Below are positions 26,537 through 36,273 of a stretch of DNA of 64,000 bases, piece after piece. The DNA lies in NCBI RefSeq assembly GCF_900116645.1, contig NZ_FPBO01000003.1, positions 248,001 through 312,000 of the forward strand. The letters are read 5' to 3'. The notes under the pieces were generated by a model. The model was not told where the DNA came from. It worked only from the letters and a program-made list of their open reading frames with translations, and did no database searches. The first letter of the stretch is position 1, and the number at the start of each line of letters is the position of its first letter. The translations under genes were made by a program, and so were the position numbers. The stretch comes from Pseudoduganella namucuonensis. GTDB lineage: Bacteria; Pseudomonadota; Gammaproteobacteria; Burkholderiales; Burkholderiaceae_D.

Positions 26537-27645
26537 TGGGGCGCCGCGACGACGCCTGGCCGCGCCGCTGGTGGCTGTGGTGCGCCTGGTGCGCCTGGTG
26601 CGGCCTCGCGCTGCTGTCGCCCGGTCCCGCGCAAGCGCATCTGGTGGCCGGCGGCCAGGGCGCGATCCGGCTGGTGGGCGACTCGGCCTACGCGGCGATC
26701 TCGGTGCCGGCGCGCGCGCTGGCCGGCTACGACGACGACCGCGACGGCCGGATCAGCCGCGCCGAGATCGACGCCCACCGCGACGCGCTGGGCATGCAGC
26801 TGTCCGTCATGATCGACCTGCGCAGCGGCGGCCGGCGCGGCCGCGTGGTGTTCGAGGACCTGCTGCTGCCGCACGCCGAGCCGGGCGCGCCCGGCGCCGA
26901 GGAGCTGACCGTGCTGCGGCGCTACCAGTGGGACGCCCCCGTCACGGCGCCCAGCGTCGAGTTGCATCTGTTCCACACTCCCGCCACGGCGGACGCGCGG
27001 CTGGCGCTGCGCGTGATCGCCGGCGAACGCAGCGAGCTGGCGCTGCTGTCGCGCCAGCGCAACGCGCACCAGTATTTCGCCGGCCCCTGGGCCGTGTTCC
27101 GCGACTTCGCCGCCGCCGGCGCCGGGCACATCCTGCTGGGGCCGGACCACCTGCTGTTCCTGCTGACGGTGCTGGCGGCGGGGGCGGGCTGGCGCTACTG
27201 GCTGGCGGTGGTCACCAGTTTCACGGTCGCGCACAGCGTCACGCTGGCGCTGTCGGCGCTGGGTTACGTCGGCGCGCCGCCGCGCGTGGTGGAACCGCTG
27301 ATCGCCGCCAGCATCGTGCTGCTGGCGCTGGACAACCTGCGGCGCGGCGCCGGCGCCGCGCGCCACCGGCCCGCGCTGGTGTTCGCCTGCGGCCTGCTGC
27401 ACGGCCTGGGCATCGCCACCGCGCTGGTGGACATGGGGCTGTCCGGCGACAACCGCGCGCTCAGCCTGCTCGGGTTCAACCTGGGGGTGGAACTGGGGCA
27501 GCTGGCCTTCGTGGCCTGCGCGCTGGGCCTGCTGGCCCTCGCGCGGCGGGCCTCGCCGGCGCCTTGGCGGGCGGGCGCGCCGCGCGCCGGCTCGGCCGTC
27601 GCCGCGCTGGTCGGCTGCTATTGGCTGGCCGAGCGCGTGGCCTGA
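26536..27645 (+). CDS. HupE/UreJ-type membrane protein with N-terminal EF-hand
   Basis: A 369-residue protein. The signal peptide is Trp/Cys-rich (about 11-34, ending PGPAQA). A periplasmic domain of about 155 residues contains a canonical EF-hand loop D66-x-D68-x-D70-G71-x-I73-xxx-E77. A C-terminal membrane domain of the HupE/UreJ_2 family (about 195-365) shows HILLGPDHLLFLL, FTVAHSVTLALSAL and FACGLLHGLGIA. HupE proteins are metal (nickel or cobalt) permease-like. A calcium-binding loop in front of the permease suggests regulation by, or transport of, a divalent cation. The start shares one base with the upstream stop (TGATG). Confidence 0.85.
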   Translation: MGRRDDAWPRRWWLWCAWCAWCGLALLSPGPAQAHLVAGGQGAIRLVGDSAYAAISVPARALAGYDDDRDGRISRAEIDAHRDALGMQLSVMIDLRSGGRRGRVVFEDLLLPHAEPGAPGAEELTVLRRYQWDAPVTAPSVELHLFHTPATADARLALRVIAGERSELALLSRQRNAHQYFAGPWAVFRDFAAAGAGHILLGPDHLLFLLTVLAAGAGWRYWLAVVTSFTVAHSVTLALSALGYVGAPPRVVEPLIAASIVLLALDNLRRGAGAARHRPALVFACGLLHGLGIATALVDMGLSGDNRALSLLGFNLGVELGQLAFVACALGLLALARRASPAPWRAGAPRAGSAVAALVGCYWLAERVA

Positions 27646-28239
27646 GGCGAAAAGATTGTCCAATACAGAAAATCAGGGCAAAATTAACAATTGTCATTAA
27701 AAAACCCGGCGCAAACGTTAAAATCTATTGCCACATTGGACACATCTGTTGTAATATAAGAACTTACCCTGGGCCGTTCCATCACAGCTTTATTTGTTAT
27801 AAGGCTTGCGTTTCCCGATGAACGCGCCGAGGATAGCGGCAATCCAAAACCAAACTCAGCTGTATTGTCGCGGAACCCCAACGCAATGCTTGCGCTTGAG
27901 CTCGTCCTCGCGGACACTAGCTGTTTCGCTGGCGCATTATGCAGTTCGGGCCGGGTACTGACATTCAGATGGACGCCGTGATGAATCATGATTCCGAGCG
28001 CGAGGAGGCGTTGTCCCGCGTGCCGCAGCAGCCTGGAGCGCATCGCCATCACCGCGCGTTGTCCCACTCCCACATTCCGCGCCGTTCCGCGCGATCCACC
28101 ACACGCATCGCCTGCCTCCATCGCCCCCGCAAGGGCGGGAAGCCGGCGTGTTTTCGAAACCATGACGGCGCGGATCCGCGTACGGTCCGCACCTTAATCG
28201 CCTTCAGTCGCAGTACGCACGCTGGGGAGGGGAAATAAA
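27646..28239 (+). promoter_or_regulatory. 594-base non-coding region upstream of the EPS locus
   Basis: No convincing gene lies in this stretch. The first 200 bases are AT-rich and the rest is GC-rich. Open frames across it (for example 27684-28163 on the minus strand) lack coding character and ribosome-binding sites. It presumably holds the promoter of the initiating sugar transferase and may carry activator sites. It includes the motif CAATTGTCATTAA at 27688-27700, which reappears at 39297. No strict GG-N10-GC sigma-54 site was found. Confidence 0.5.
27688..27700 (+). promoter_or_regulatory. recurring motif AATTGTCATTAA (copy 1)
   Basis: CAATTGTCATTAA is preceded by TACAGAAA 24 bases upstream. 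The same two elements, spaced closer, occur at 39281-39310 upstream of another EPS gene. Candidate operator or activator site only. Confidence 0.3.
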
Positions 28240-29643
28240 ATGTTAAGAATATCCAATCACTATGTGTCGAAAGTCGCGTTCAGCCTGCTGTTCGTGGAAG
28301 TCCTCATATTGATAGGGGCATTCTATGCCGGTTCCGCCATCCGCTTTTTTGATGGCGACGACTTCATGTTGCCGAAACTGGATCATTTCCTGATCTCGGC
28401 CTGCGTGTTCGCCGCCTCGGTGGTGTTCAGCATGAGCGCGCTGGGCATGTACCAGCTCAATTTCAACGAGGGGCTGCGCAATCCCTTCTTCCTGAAGCTG
28501 ATGCCGTCGTTCGCCATGGGGTTCGGCATCCTGACGCTGGTGTTCTACATCGCGCCGGAACTGTATTTCGGCCGCGGCATCCTGTTGCTGGTGTTCCTGA
28601 TCGCCGCCGTCGGCATCCTGGCCGCGCGCACCATCTTCTTCACGACCTCGGAGTTCCGCTTCCTGGAGTCGCGCATCATGTTCCTGGGCATCGGTCCGCT
28701 GGCCAAGGAATGCGGCGACCTGGCCTTGCGCACCGCCAGCTACCACAAGTACGACGTGGCCGGCTACGTGGCCATGCCGGCCGAGGAGTGCCTGGTGCCG
28801 TCGGCGTCCGTGCTGCAGGTCGAGCCCGGCATGTCGCTGGTCAACTTGGCGCGCAAGCACAACGTCAGCGAGATCGTGGTGTCGGTGCAAAACCGCCGCG
28901 GCGGCACTTTTCCGATCCGGGAATTGCTGGAATGTAAGTTGTTTGGCGTCAAGGTGACCGACGCGGCCACCTTCTTCGAGCGCGAAACCTGCCAGATCCG
29001 GGTCGAATCGCTGCAGCCGAGCTGGCTGGTGTTCGGCGGCGGCTTCGACCAGAGTTTCGTGCGCACCTTCATGAAGCGCACCTTCGACATCATCGTCAGC
29101 ACCATCATCCTGGCGCTGACCATGCCGGTGATGCTGATCACCGCCGCGCTGGTGCGGCTGGAGGACGGCGGCCCGGTGTTCTACAGCCAGGAGCGCACCG
29201 GCAAGGGCGGCCGGCCGTTCAAGGTGCACAAGTTCCGCAGCATGGGCACCAACGCTGAAAAGGGCGGCAAGCCGCAGTGGGCCGCGCTGAACGACCCGCG
29301 CGTGACGCGCGTGGGCGACTTCATCCGCAAAGTGCGCATCGACGAGCTGCCGCAGCTGTGGAACGTGTTCAAGGGCGAGATGAGCTTTGTCGGCCCCCGT
29401 CCCGAGCGGCCCTATTTCGTCGAGCAGCTGATCGCCGACATCCCGTACTACAACGTGCGCCACAGCATCAAGCCCGGCATCACCGGCTGGGCCCAGGTGC
29501 GCTACGGCTACGGCGCCTCCGTCGAGGACGCGGTGCAAAAGCTGCAGTACGACCTGTATTACGTGAAAAACAACAGCCTGTTCCTGGACCTGCTGGTGCT
29601 GATCGACACCTTGAAGGTGGTCATGTTCGGCAGCGGCCGGTAG
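28240..29643 (+). CDS. exosortase A-associated polyprenyl-phosphate sugar transferase
   Basis: A 467-residue membrane enzyme that starts the EPS repeat unit by moving a sugar-1-phosphate from a UDP-sugar to undecaprenyl phosphate. It matches the TIGR03013 layout: four N-terminal membrane helices (about 10-130), a CoA-binding-like Rossmann domain (about 140-255, [19 protein letters not shown]), a further helix and the catalytic bacterial sugar transferase domain (about 275-465). The catalytic part shows [56 protein letters not shown] and [10 protein letters not shown]. The ATG at 28240 follows GGGGAGGGG. It is the first gene of the EPS block and lies just left of the lower-GC cassette. Confidence 0.93.
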   Translation: MLRISNHYVSKVAFSLLFVEVLILIGAFYAGSAIRFFDGDDFMLPKLDHFLISACVFAASVVFSMSALGMYQLNFNEGLRNPFFLKLMPSFAMGFGILTLVFYIAPELYFGRGILLLVFLIAAVGILAARTIFFTTSEFRFLESRIMFLGIGPLAKECGDLALRTASYHKYDVAGYVAMPAEECLVPSASVLQVEPGMSLVNLARKHNVSEIVVSVQNRRGGTFPIRELLECKLFGVKVTDAATFFERETCQIRVESLQPSWLVFGGGFDQSFVRTFMKRTFDIIVSTIILALTMPVMLITAALVRLEDGGPVFYSQERTGKGGRPFKVHKFRSMGTNAEKGGKPQWAALNDPRVTRVGDFIRKVRIDELPQLWNVFKGEMSFVGPRPERPYFVEQLIADIPYYNVRHSIKPGITGWAQVRYGYGASVEDAVQKLQYDLYYVKNNSLFLDLLVLIDTLKVVMFGSGR

Positions 29644-29699
29644 GCAGTGCGTTCGCCAGAGAGCCCGCTGGCGTTGAACTACCCCGTCCGGCTTGCCGC

Positions 29700-30713
29700 C
29701 TATCCTACTTGCTTAGCCATTGCCGCGCGCACTTGGGATAGACTCAAAAAAACTCCCCCCAGCTCCTGTTGGAACCAAGTGCAATAGCTTCGAATCGATT
29801 CCACGAACTGCGCCAGATCGGCGGCGCTGCGTACATATGGGGTGTGCCCAGGTACCAGTGACGGACTGTGATAGGTTAGGGAATAGACTTGGCAGCCGGT
29901 TCGCATCAGCGCTTGTGTCAGACGCATCATGTCGCCCGCAGTGGCTCCCTCCGGGCTGAGACGGATACGCTCGAGTCCGCGGGTGCGTGCCAGAATGCCG
30001 CCAAGCTTGACTGTCTTGGCCCACGATTGTTGGGTAATCGGATATATCGCGGGGCCCGAATTGCGCAACCAGCCACAAAAACCGGCAGTGACCGGCAATT
30101 CCAGCAAATCACCGCCGCCCGCCGTGAACCAGTAAGGATGTTCGTCAAATGCTGAGAAGTCTGGGCCGCCATCTATCGTGAATGCAGTGTACGGCACGAC
30201 GCTGGCGTCAATCTGGTAACCGAGCGACGCAATGATCTCCGCCGTGTTAGGCCCCACCCCATATCGTCCGGCCTTGAAGGCGACCGGAGACCGCTGGAAC
30301 GCATCTGTTATCGCAGAAGTCAACAGGCGAAGTTTGTCGTATTCCAGTTGACGCGGTAGATTGCCGGCATAGGAATTGAACGGCGAAACGGTCTCTTCGT
30401 ATGGTGGCGATACCCACGGATGCAGGTGGGTGCCGATTTCACACTGCCCCGCCTTCATCAAGGCATGTAGTGTGGCGATGGACTGCGGGGTGGTAGCCAC
30501 CGGCCAGTCAACCATATAGGTTGGCACAATGCCTAGCCGGTCATAAACCCTCTCGTGAATGTGCGGTTGGCCGCTGATTGACGTGGTTCCCACACTGCCA
30601 CGGTTGAATGGCTGGTCCCAGGCGAACTCCTCCTCGGTGTCGACTATGACCAGTAAGACAGGTGGATGGTCAGGGCGCAGGCGTGCTGTGGTGTTCGGGT
30701 TAGGCAGCAACAT
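29700..30713 (-). CDS. polysaccharide deacetylase-like protein, cassette copy
   Basis: A 337-residue protein of the WalW-type polysaccharide deacetylase family. The metal-binding acidic motif VIVDTEEEF is at residues 23-30, and the HxH motif is EIGTHLHPW (His96, His98). The aromatic-rich core PFNSYAGNLPRQLEYDKLRLL and the C-terminal YSLTYHSPSLVPGHTPYV are shared, almost word for word, with the gene at 41551. It presumably removes acetyl groups from the EPS. Unlike the other copy it keeps the first His of HxH. It lies last in the leftward cassette, three bases after the ATP-grasp fusion (stop 30716), so it is co-transcribed with it. Confidence 0.85.
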   Translation of the reverse strand: MLLPNPNTTARLRPDHPPVLLVIVDTEEEFAWDQPFNRGSVGTTSISGQPHIHERVYDRLGIVPTYMVDWPVATTPQSIATLHALMKAGQCEIGTHLHPWVSPPYEETVSPFNSYAGNLPRQLEYDKLRLLTSAITDAFQRSPVAFKAGRYGVGPNTAEIIASLGYQIDASVVPYTAFTIDGGPDFSAFDEHPYWFTAGGGDLLELPVTAGFCGWLRNSGPAIYPITQQSWAKTVKLGGILARTRGLERIRLSPEGATAGDMMRLTQALMRTGCQVYSLTYHSPSLVPGHTPYVRSAADLAQFVESIRSYCTWFQQELGGVFLSLSQVRAAMAKQVG

Positions 30714-30715
30714 GT

Positions 30716-32452
30716 TTAACGGTTCCGTTGATTCGAGAACGCGACCCGGGCCAGTCTTTCAAGGCTGGCGTCGATACGCTGGAAAGTTGTCAGGAAGGTG
30801 GCTTCGGATTTACCTTCGGGATCCGGAATCTCAACTTGATCCCCTGCATCTCCCGCCTCCCCCAGCAGGAAAACCTGTCCCTTTAGTTCGGGGTAGCGTG
30901 CGGCGATACTGCGCAAATTAATGTGGTCAAATGCAATTATCAAGTGAGCTTGCGACAGCAGTTCGGCTGTAGCGTGCCGCGACAAGTGAGCGGTCAGGTC
31001 CACGCCATGGCGCGTGGCGGCGCTGATTGCAACGGCCGGGGATGGGCGGCGGTTGCGGGGTAGCATGCCAGCCGAATCAAAGGAATAGCGCGCACTGCGC
31101 GTGGCGAATATTTGCCGCGATTTTTGTTCGGCATAACTGCTGCGATTGATGTTGCCCTGGCATACAAATAGGATCCGTATCGTTTCCGCCGGCGATGCCG
31201 ATATCTCCTGCATTCGGCGTTCAAGCGCCTTGGTTGGCGCGACCGGGCCTCGTATTCTGGTCTTCAACGATCGCATCTGGGTGAGCACCAGTTCCCCCAA
31301 CTCCCGTAAACCGGGCCGTGGGTCATTCCAGACCCCCACGTCGTGATGTTCGCGTCCCAGCAGCAGTCGATGGAACCCCCATAGCCAGCCAGCCCAATGC
31401 CCGAGCAACTGGCCGGGCCGCGCTGGAAGTGTCGCTGCCCTTTTTCTGGCCTGCCAAAGATCGAGTACCAAGTTGCGGCCGTAATGACCGATGGGATACG
31501 GGACCTGCGGCGTGCGCTCACCATGCACCATGAGGCGATACAACCGATACGGAAAATCGACACCGATCGACACAGGCAGGGGCAGCGATCCCCAAGGACG
31601 AGCGTTGACTTCGATGAGTATCCAGGCGCCGCTTCGCTCGTCGACCTTAAATTCGAACATGGCGAGCCCAGTGTAAGCAGTGGCTGCCGTCATGCGGCCG
31701 ACCGCAGCGAGCCGCTCGGGATCAAGCGGCGCACTCTTGCGATAATAACTGCTGCCATCGAGTTCGTTCGCCCGGTGATGCTCGAACGCCTGCAAAATCG
31801 TGCCTTCGTGGCACAGCACGGACACACCGATGCCGAAGCCCGGAAACATCGCCTCCAGTAATATCGGTTCGCAGCCGGCAACTCGATTGGCAAGCCAAGC
31901 TTCCAGACTCGTTTGGTCCGGCACGATCCTGGTGCTGGTCCGGACATACAGCTCCGGCAACGCGTACGACTTGGGGTGCTTGACCACAACCGGCAAGTTT
32001 AGCGATGCCGCAATGCTGCCAGCGGTATCATCCGATTGCAGCATGCGGCCATTCGCCACAGGGACGCCGCAGCGCTCCGCCAATTGGCGCGTTTTGACTT
32101 TGTCGAAAAAGATCTCCAATGGATCCGGGGAGGGAATCGCCAAGGAACACAAAGCGCCTAACGTGTCGCGGTGGAGGCATAGCGGCAGCAATCCGCGCTC
32201 GTCGCATGGAATGATCAATGAGAACGCTTGGGTACGCACCAGGCGAGTTATAGCCTCCAACCATCCGGCCCCGCCGTCCAGATAATATGGCAGATGATGA
32301 ATGGCGCTGATGTGGCGTGAACTTAGTGTTGGAGCATTGAAGTCGAACGGCGCGACATGGACTTCGATGCCTTTGCGGCCAAGTGAACGCACCGTGGTCA
32401 GGAAGCTGCGCGTGTCGTCGCCCAAGACCAGAACTTTATCCTTCCCACTCAT
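30716..32452 (-). CDS. fusion of ATP-grasp ligase and low-molecular-weight protein phosphatase
   Basis: A 578-residue fusion. Residues about 1-400 are a carbamoyl-phosphate-synthase-like ATP-grasp enzyme (VLVLGDDTRSFLTTVRSLGR, GVPVANGRML, LPVVVKHPKSYALPE, MFEFKVDERSGAWILIEVNARPWGSLPLP). Residues about 425-578 are an LMW tyrosine phosphatase, with the P-loop C431-x5-R437 (CQGNINRS) and the acid loop IPDPEGK. The usual CxGNxCRS second cysteine is Asn436 here. LMW phosphatases (Wzb type) normally dephosphorylate the EPS tyrosine kinase. The ATP-grasp half may ligate an amino acid or similar group. The ATG at 32452 overlaps the upstream GT2 stop (ATGA), and an earlier in-frame start at 32629 is rejected. 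Confidence 0.82.
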   Translation of the reverse strand: MSGKDKVLVLGDDTRSFLTTVRSLGRKGIEVHVAPFDFNAPTLSSRHISAIHHLPYYLDGGAGWLEAITRLVRTQAFSLIIPCDERGLLPLCLHRDTLGALCSLAIPSPDPLEIFFDKVKTRQLAERCGVPVANGRMLQSDDTAGSIAASLNLPVVVKHPKSYALPELYVRTSTRIVPDQTSLEAWLANRVAGCEPILLEAMFPGFGIGVSVLCHEGTILQAFEHHRANELDGSSYYRKSAPLDPERLAAVGRMTAATAYTGLAMFEFKVDERSGAWILIEVNARPWGSLPLPVSIGVDFPYRLYRLMVHGERTPQVPYPIGHYGRNLVLDLWQARKRAATLPARPGQLLGHWAGWLWGFHRLLLGREHHDVGVWNDPRPGLRELGELVLTQMRSLKTRIRGPVAPTKALERRMQEISASPAETIRILFVCQGNINRSSYAEQKSRQIFATRSARYSFDSAGMLPRNRRPSPAVAISAATRHGVDLTAHLSRHATAELLSQAHLIIAFDHINLRSIAARYPELKGQVFLLGEAGDAGDQVEIPDPEGKSEATFLTTFQRIDASLERLARVAFSNQRNR

Positions 32453-33543
32453 GGTGTCAATCTCCGCAGAATACTCCTTACCATCAATAAAATCGTGTAT
32501 CCAGTCCACTTGATCGACGCGCGCGCAGCCAGTGCGCGTCGCGCATACTGCAGAGCCATTGTATGGTTCCCCTGCTCTGAGAAATGCAACGACAGATGGC
32601 GCCAAATATCGCCCTCGTAACCGAGGCATAATGCCTTGATGGCGTGGTCACGAGTGTTAATGGCTATATGCTGAGATACCAGCACAGAAATGCTCCATCG
32701 TTCTACTTGGGAAAAACTGCTTGACAAATTGCTTTGGCGGCTGTGGTCTGGGATATTGTGCTGCCCAATGATGGTGGGGTTGAAGCAGATCTCCCTGGCG
32801 GCGTCCGCCGCACGCCAGTAGAAGTCGCGATCCTCTTCGTACGTGGTGCGCGTCCAAAATCCGCCGATCGCTCGTGCTGTTGTGGTTCGCAACGCCAATA
32901 TGTTAAGTTGGGCGAAGCCGCCGCCGCGCGTGAGCTCGGCAACCGTCACCAGATACCCTTGGCGATCTGCGCGCTCCTTCCCGCGCATGATTCCGACTAG
33001 CCCGGGCAGCCATTCCGCCATGACGACGGCGCCGTTGGTCGACACTGCAGTCTGATTGGCGATATACATGTCCAGCGACGGCCGCGCCGCAAATGTGGCG
33101 GCGGCAGTTTCAAGATGTCCGTCATCCGTCCAGAAGTCGTCATCGTCACAGAACGTGACGATTGTGCCGGAAGCGGCCGCTATGCCCAAATTACGCGTTA
33201 CGGACGGCCCGAGCGGCGCACCGCCCGCCTCGCCGACGCAGCGCAGAATGAAGCGTGGATCGAGTTGATCCCATAGCTGGGCATAAGCTTGGCGCACGTC
33301 CGCAGTGGAAGAGTCATCGATTACAATCACTTCAAACGCGCGATAGGACTGTGACAGAATCGATTGGAGGGCGCGCGCCAGCAAGGCGGGGCGATTGCGA
33401 GTCGGTACTATGATGGAAACGCCGCACGGAGATTCTGCCTCCGCGCACCTTTGAGCTTCATCAGCGGAATTTGGGGCAGCTCCTGGGACCAGCAATTCTT
33501 CGCCTCTATTAATGAGAGCCGATGCCGACTGAATAATCGGCAT
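32449..33543 (-). CDS. family 2 glycosyltransferase
   Basis: A 364-residue GT-A enzyme. It has an opening nucleotide-binding strand (GVSIIVPTRNRPALLARALQSIL), the acidic motif VIDDSS and the metal-binding aspartates in VTFCDDDDFW. A catalytic acceptor region follows (RTTYEEDRDFYWRAADA). Around residues 1-35 is a short extra N-terminal stretch. The donor sugar cannot be told. The ATG at 33543 is preferred over the more distant 33666 because it follows a usable purine-rich site and leaves a compact protein. The stop overlaps the next gene by four bases. Probably adds one sugar to the lipid-linked repeat unit. Confidence 0.85.
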   Translation of the reverse strand: MPIIQSASALINRGEELLVPGAAPNSADEAQRCAEAESPCGVSIIVPTRNRPALLARALQSILSQSYRAFEVIVIDDSSTADVRQAYAQLWDQLDPRFILRCVGEAGGAPLGPSVTRNLGIAAASGTIVTFCDDDDFWTDDGHLETAAATFAARPSLDMYIANQTAVSTNGAVVMAEWLPGLVGIMRGKERADRQGYLVTVAELTRGGGFAQLNILALRTTTARAIGGFWTRTTYEEDRDFYWRAADAAREICFNPTIIGQHNIPDHSRQSNLSSSFSQVERWSISVLVSQHIAINTRDHAIKALCLGYEGDIWRHLSLHFSEQGNHTMALQYARRALAARASIKWTGYTILLMVRSILRRLTP

Positions 33544-33671
33544 CAAACCCGACCATGCTATCACATCGATAATATATTGGATACGGAAACATATCTGCGG
33601 TCCAGACTGCCGGCCACCCAGCGGTGAACCCGTGCCTGGCCTGACCGGCACGCGTACTTGGCGCAAGGCGA

Positions 33672-35129
33672 CTACTTATGCGTTTTTTTTTGCAACCTGG
33701 CTTGGATTGCATATCCCAGTCGATGCACCTCGGGCAGGATGGGGTGGGTAGTCAGGCGCAACGCGGCATACCATACGAGCATAATTGGCAAAGCCATGAT
33801 GCATAGTTGCGCCGCAGCGGGCACGCTGTCTGGCAATACCAGTATGGCCACTTCAGCCGTCGCGACGCAGGCCAGAGTGACGATGGCGCTTGGTGAGACC
33901 GCCCGCGCCAGGGCGGCGGTTTCGAGCTTGAAATGGCGCGATTGCTGAACTGCCATCATGGGGGCCGTCGCCATGGTCGCCAGACAGATCGTCCAGGCAA
34001 ACGTGTCCAGTCGACCGTCGAACAATAGCGCACCAAAGGCGATTCTTGAGAGTAAGGTAATCATCACGGGTACCGCACCGAGATATGGCCGGCCGATCGC
34101 TGTCAGCGCCATCGGCGTAAAGTGAAACAGCATACCGATCATCCCGGCAAGAGCTAATGGGAGGATGGCTGGCACTGAGTCAAGCCAGGCGTGGCCGTAT
34201 AGTGCGAGTGTGATTTCGCGGCCTAGCGCAGCTGTGAGTGCCAACGCCGGCCAACCTATCCCGGTAAGCAGCGAGATTGCGTGACTCAGCATCGGTGCCA
34301 AAGGTTCGCCCCGGTGATGAGCTTGGGAAAGATAAGAGACGGAGCCGTAGCTGACGGTGCCGCCGGCGACATATGCGAAGATCGCCACGGTTGAATTCGC
34401 GCGGCTAAGTAGTCCCACGGCATGGGCACTGCCTAGTTTGCCCAGCAAAAGGTCCGGCACTGCATTGTTCAGGGCAATAGTGCAGTTGGATACCAGACTC
34501 CCGAGCCCGAACCGTGCCACGCCACTCCAGTGCTGGAACGCGGGCAGCCACGGTAAGCCCTTGGGCCGCAGCGGAATGTACATCAACGCGCATGCGACAA
34601 TGTTGATCAGATTCGCCCAAGCCAAGCTCATGCTGCCCAGGCCCAGTTTAGCGAGCCCCACGCAGCTGATACAAAAACTGACGGTGCCCACTGTGTTGAT
34701 GAGCGCTTGTTTGTCCGCAGCCAACTCCCGTGTCAGGAGCGCATTGCCGATCGCGCCAAACGGGATCAGCAGGAAACCGGCGGCGAAAACGTGCATCACT
34801 GGCGCCATTTGAGGTTCGCTGAACCATCGGCTAATGTAACCGCTTGCCCCAAACAGCAGGGCTGCAAGCAGCCACGACGTAGCCAATGCGACGCCGAAGG
34901 CAGACCTGATTTTATCGGGAGTTAGATCCGGTTCGCGCTGAATATAGGAACCAACCCCGAAATCGCGAAAGATGTGCGCAATGTTGACCAGCACGACCGT
35001 CATCGAAAACACGCCGATTTCGCTTGGGCTAAGGATGCGAGCCACTAAAACGCTTGTGATGAATTTGAGCAGCGCGGCGCCGGATGAGGAACAAAAAGTA
35101 ATGAACAGCGAACGCCGCAAACTAGCCAT
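33672..35129 (-). CDS. Wzx-like polysaccharide flippase (MOP superfamily)
   Basis: A 485-residue protein with about 14 membrane helices, as expected for a lipid-linked oligosaccharide flippase. It opens with FITFCSSSGAALLKFITSVLVARILSP and carries the family pattern (FSMTVVLVNIAHIFRDFGVGSYIQRE). It moves the completed undecaprenyl-linked repeat unit to the outer leaflet of the inner membrane. It sits in a leftward operon, 36 bases after the upstream sugar-transferase-like gene and 128 bases before the GT2. Lower GC than the chromosomal flank, as for its neighbours. Confidence 0.88.
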   Translation of the reverse strand: MASLRRSLFITFCSSSGAALLKFITSVLVARILSPSEIGVFSMTVVLVNIAHIFRDFGVGSYIQREPDLTPDKIRSAFGVALATSWLLAALLFGASGYISRWFSEPQMAPVMHVFAAGFLLIPFGAIGNALLTRELAADKQALINTVGTVSFCISCVGLAKLGLGSMSLAWANLINIVACALMYIPLRPKGLPWLPAFQHWSGVARFGLGSLVSNCTIALNNAVPDLLLGKLGSAHAVGLLSRANSTVAIFAYVAGGTVSYGSVSYLSQAHHRGEPLAPMLSHAISLLTGIGWPALALTAALGREITLALYGHAWLDSVPAILPLALAGMIGMLFHFTPMALTAIGRPYLGAVPVMITLLSRIAFGALLFDGRLDTFAWTICLATMATAPMMAVQQSRHFKLETAALARAVSPSAIVTLACVATAEVAILVLPDSVPAAAQLCIMALPIMLVWYAALRLTTHPILPEVHRLGYAIQARLQKKTHK

Positions 35130-35165
35130 GGTGACGCACCTTGGGCGCGGCCGATTGCGGCCGCA

Positions 35166-36083
35166 TCAGGTCGGTCTCAACTGGTCGATCGCGTGCGCGG
35201 TCACCGTCGCGTACTTGCTGTTGGTGAAGCGCATCGAGCCGATGAAGTGATAGAAGGCCGTAATGTCGCTTGCCTTGTCCGGGGTGCCGAATTTTGGAAA
35301 CGGCAACGCCGCGGTGCCACGCGCGTTGGCCGCCAAGTAATTCGACGTCACTTGCTCGGTACCCCAGCGTGTCCAATCCTTTCCCAGCTTGCTTGTCATG
35401 CGGCGCGAAAAATCGAGCATATTTTCCCTGAGGGTGGCGGTCGGCGGAAAGCCCGTGAAGCCCGAGCAGCCACGCACATAGCGGGTATTTTCGGGTAGGC
35501 CGACATTGATCATTTCGGTTTCCGACATGCTCTGGATATGAGCGTTCGGCCCCAACCAAGGCAATGCGCGGGCACGTGTCTCGCCCAAAGAGCTCAGGGG
35601 CGTGCTAACGGCTTCCCCCAGGACAAAGCCCGCAAGCCGATGCACCGCCTCGCGCACTTCGGGAATCGGCTGGATGGTGACCGTGTCCGCGTCTAACTGA
35701 ATCACATAGTCGTCCTGAGCGTAACCGGTTATGGCAAACAGTCTTTCCCAGGTTCCTCCGCGAGGGATATCCGGGTGCGTGAATTCGTCCGCGCGCCGCA
35801 ATTCCAAGTGCGGCACATGCCGCATCAAAATTGCACGGTCCTGCTCATCGATTGACGGATCGCACACCACCACTATGCGGGCGGGATTCAAAAAGTGGGT
35901 AAAGGACTTGACCGCAACTAGATATGACATCACGTCGCGCTTTTGCACCATGGAAAGCAGGATAAATGGTTCGACGCCTTTTTCCATAGGGCGCGTGGTC
36001 AGGATTCGTGCTGCGCCACGCATGTAGTGCCAGCGAAAATAGTCCCGCTTTAAACGTTGAATGGCGGAATGAATTAGTGACAT
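35166..36083 (-). CDS. putative glycosyltransferase of unrecognised family
   Basis: A 305-residue soluble protein. A nucleotide-sugar-like core is visible: an acidic motif DDYVIQLDADTV (about residues 125-137) that resembles a DxD metal site, preceded by ARIVVVCDPSIDEQ. There is no membrane segment. I do not recognise the family with certainty. The position as the first gene of the leftward cassette (36 bases before the flippase) supports a role in repeat-unit assembly. The 190 bases upstream are AT-rich and probably contain the cassette promoter. Confidence 0.6.
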   Translation of the reverse strand: MSLIHSAIQRLKRDYFRWHYMRGAARILTTRPMEKGVEPFILLSMVQKRDVMSYLVAVKSFTHFLNPARIVVVCDPSIDEQDRAILMRHVPHLELRRADEFTHPDIPRGGTWERLFAITGYAQDDYVIQLDADTVTIQPIPEVREAVHRLAGFVLGEAVSTPLSSLGETRARALPWLGPNAHIQSMSETEMINVGLPENTRYVRGCSGFTGFPPTATLRENMLDFSRRMTSKLGKDWTRWGTEQVTSNYLAANARGTAALPFPKFGTPDKASDITAFYHFIGSMRFTNSKYATVTAHAIDQLRPT

Positions 36084-36273
36084 CGAGATAGCTCCCTTTC
36101 TGGCTTGACCACGCGTCGCGCAGATCGCGCGACGGGTGATGTGAACCAGTATTATAAGTTGACAGCTCGCACAAATATTGCAATTTGGGCAGAATTATTG
36201 CGGGCCGCCCGGAGCGGTGACTTCGACCAGTGCGGCGCCCCCATCCCGTCGCGGCGCTGGTCATGCTAGCATC

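Noticed and set aside
27684..28163. A 159-codon minus-strand open frame in the spacer before the EPS locus
   Set aside because: No ribosome-binding site, composition unlike neighbouring genes, no recognisable domain; likely chance.
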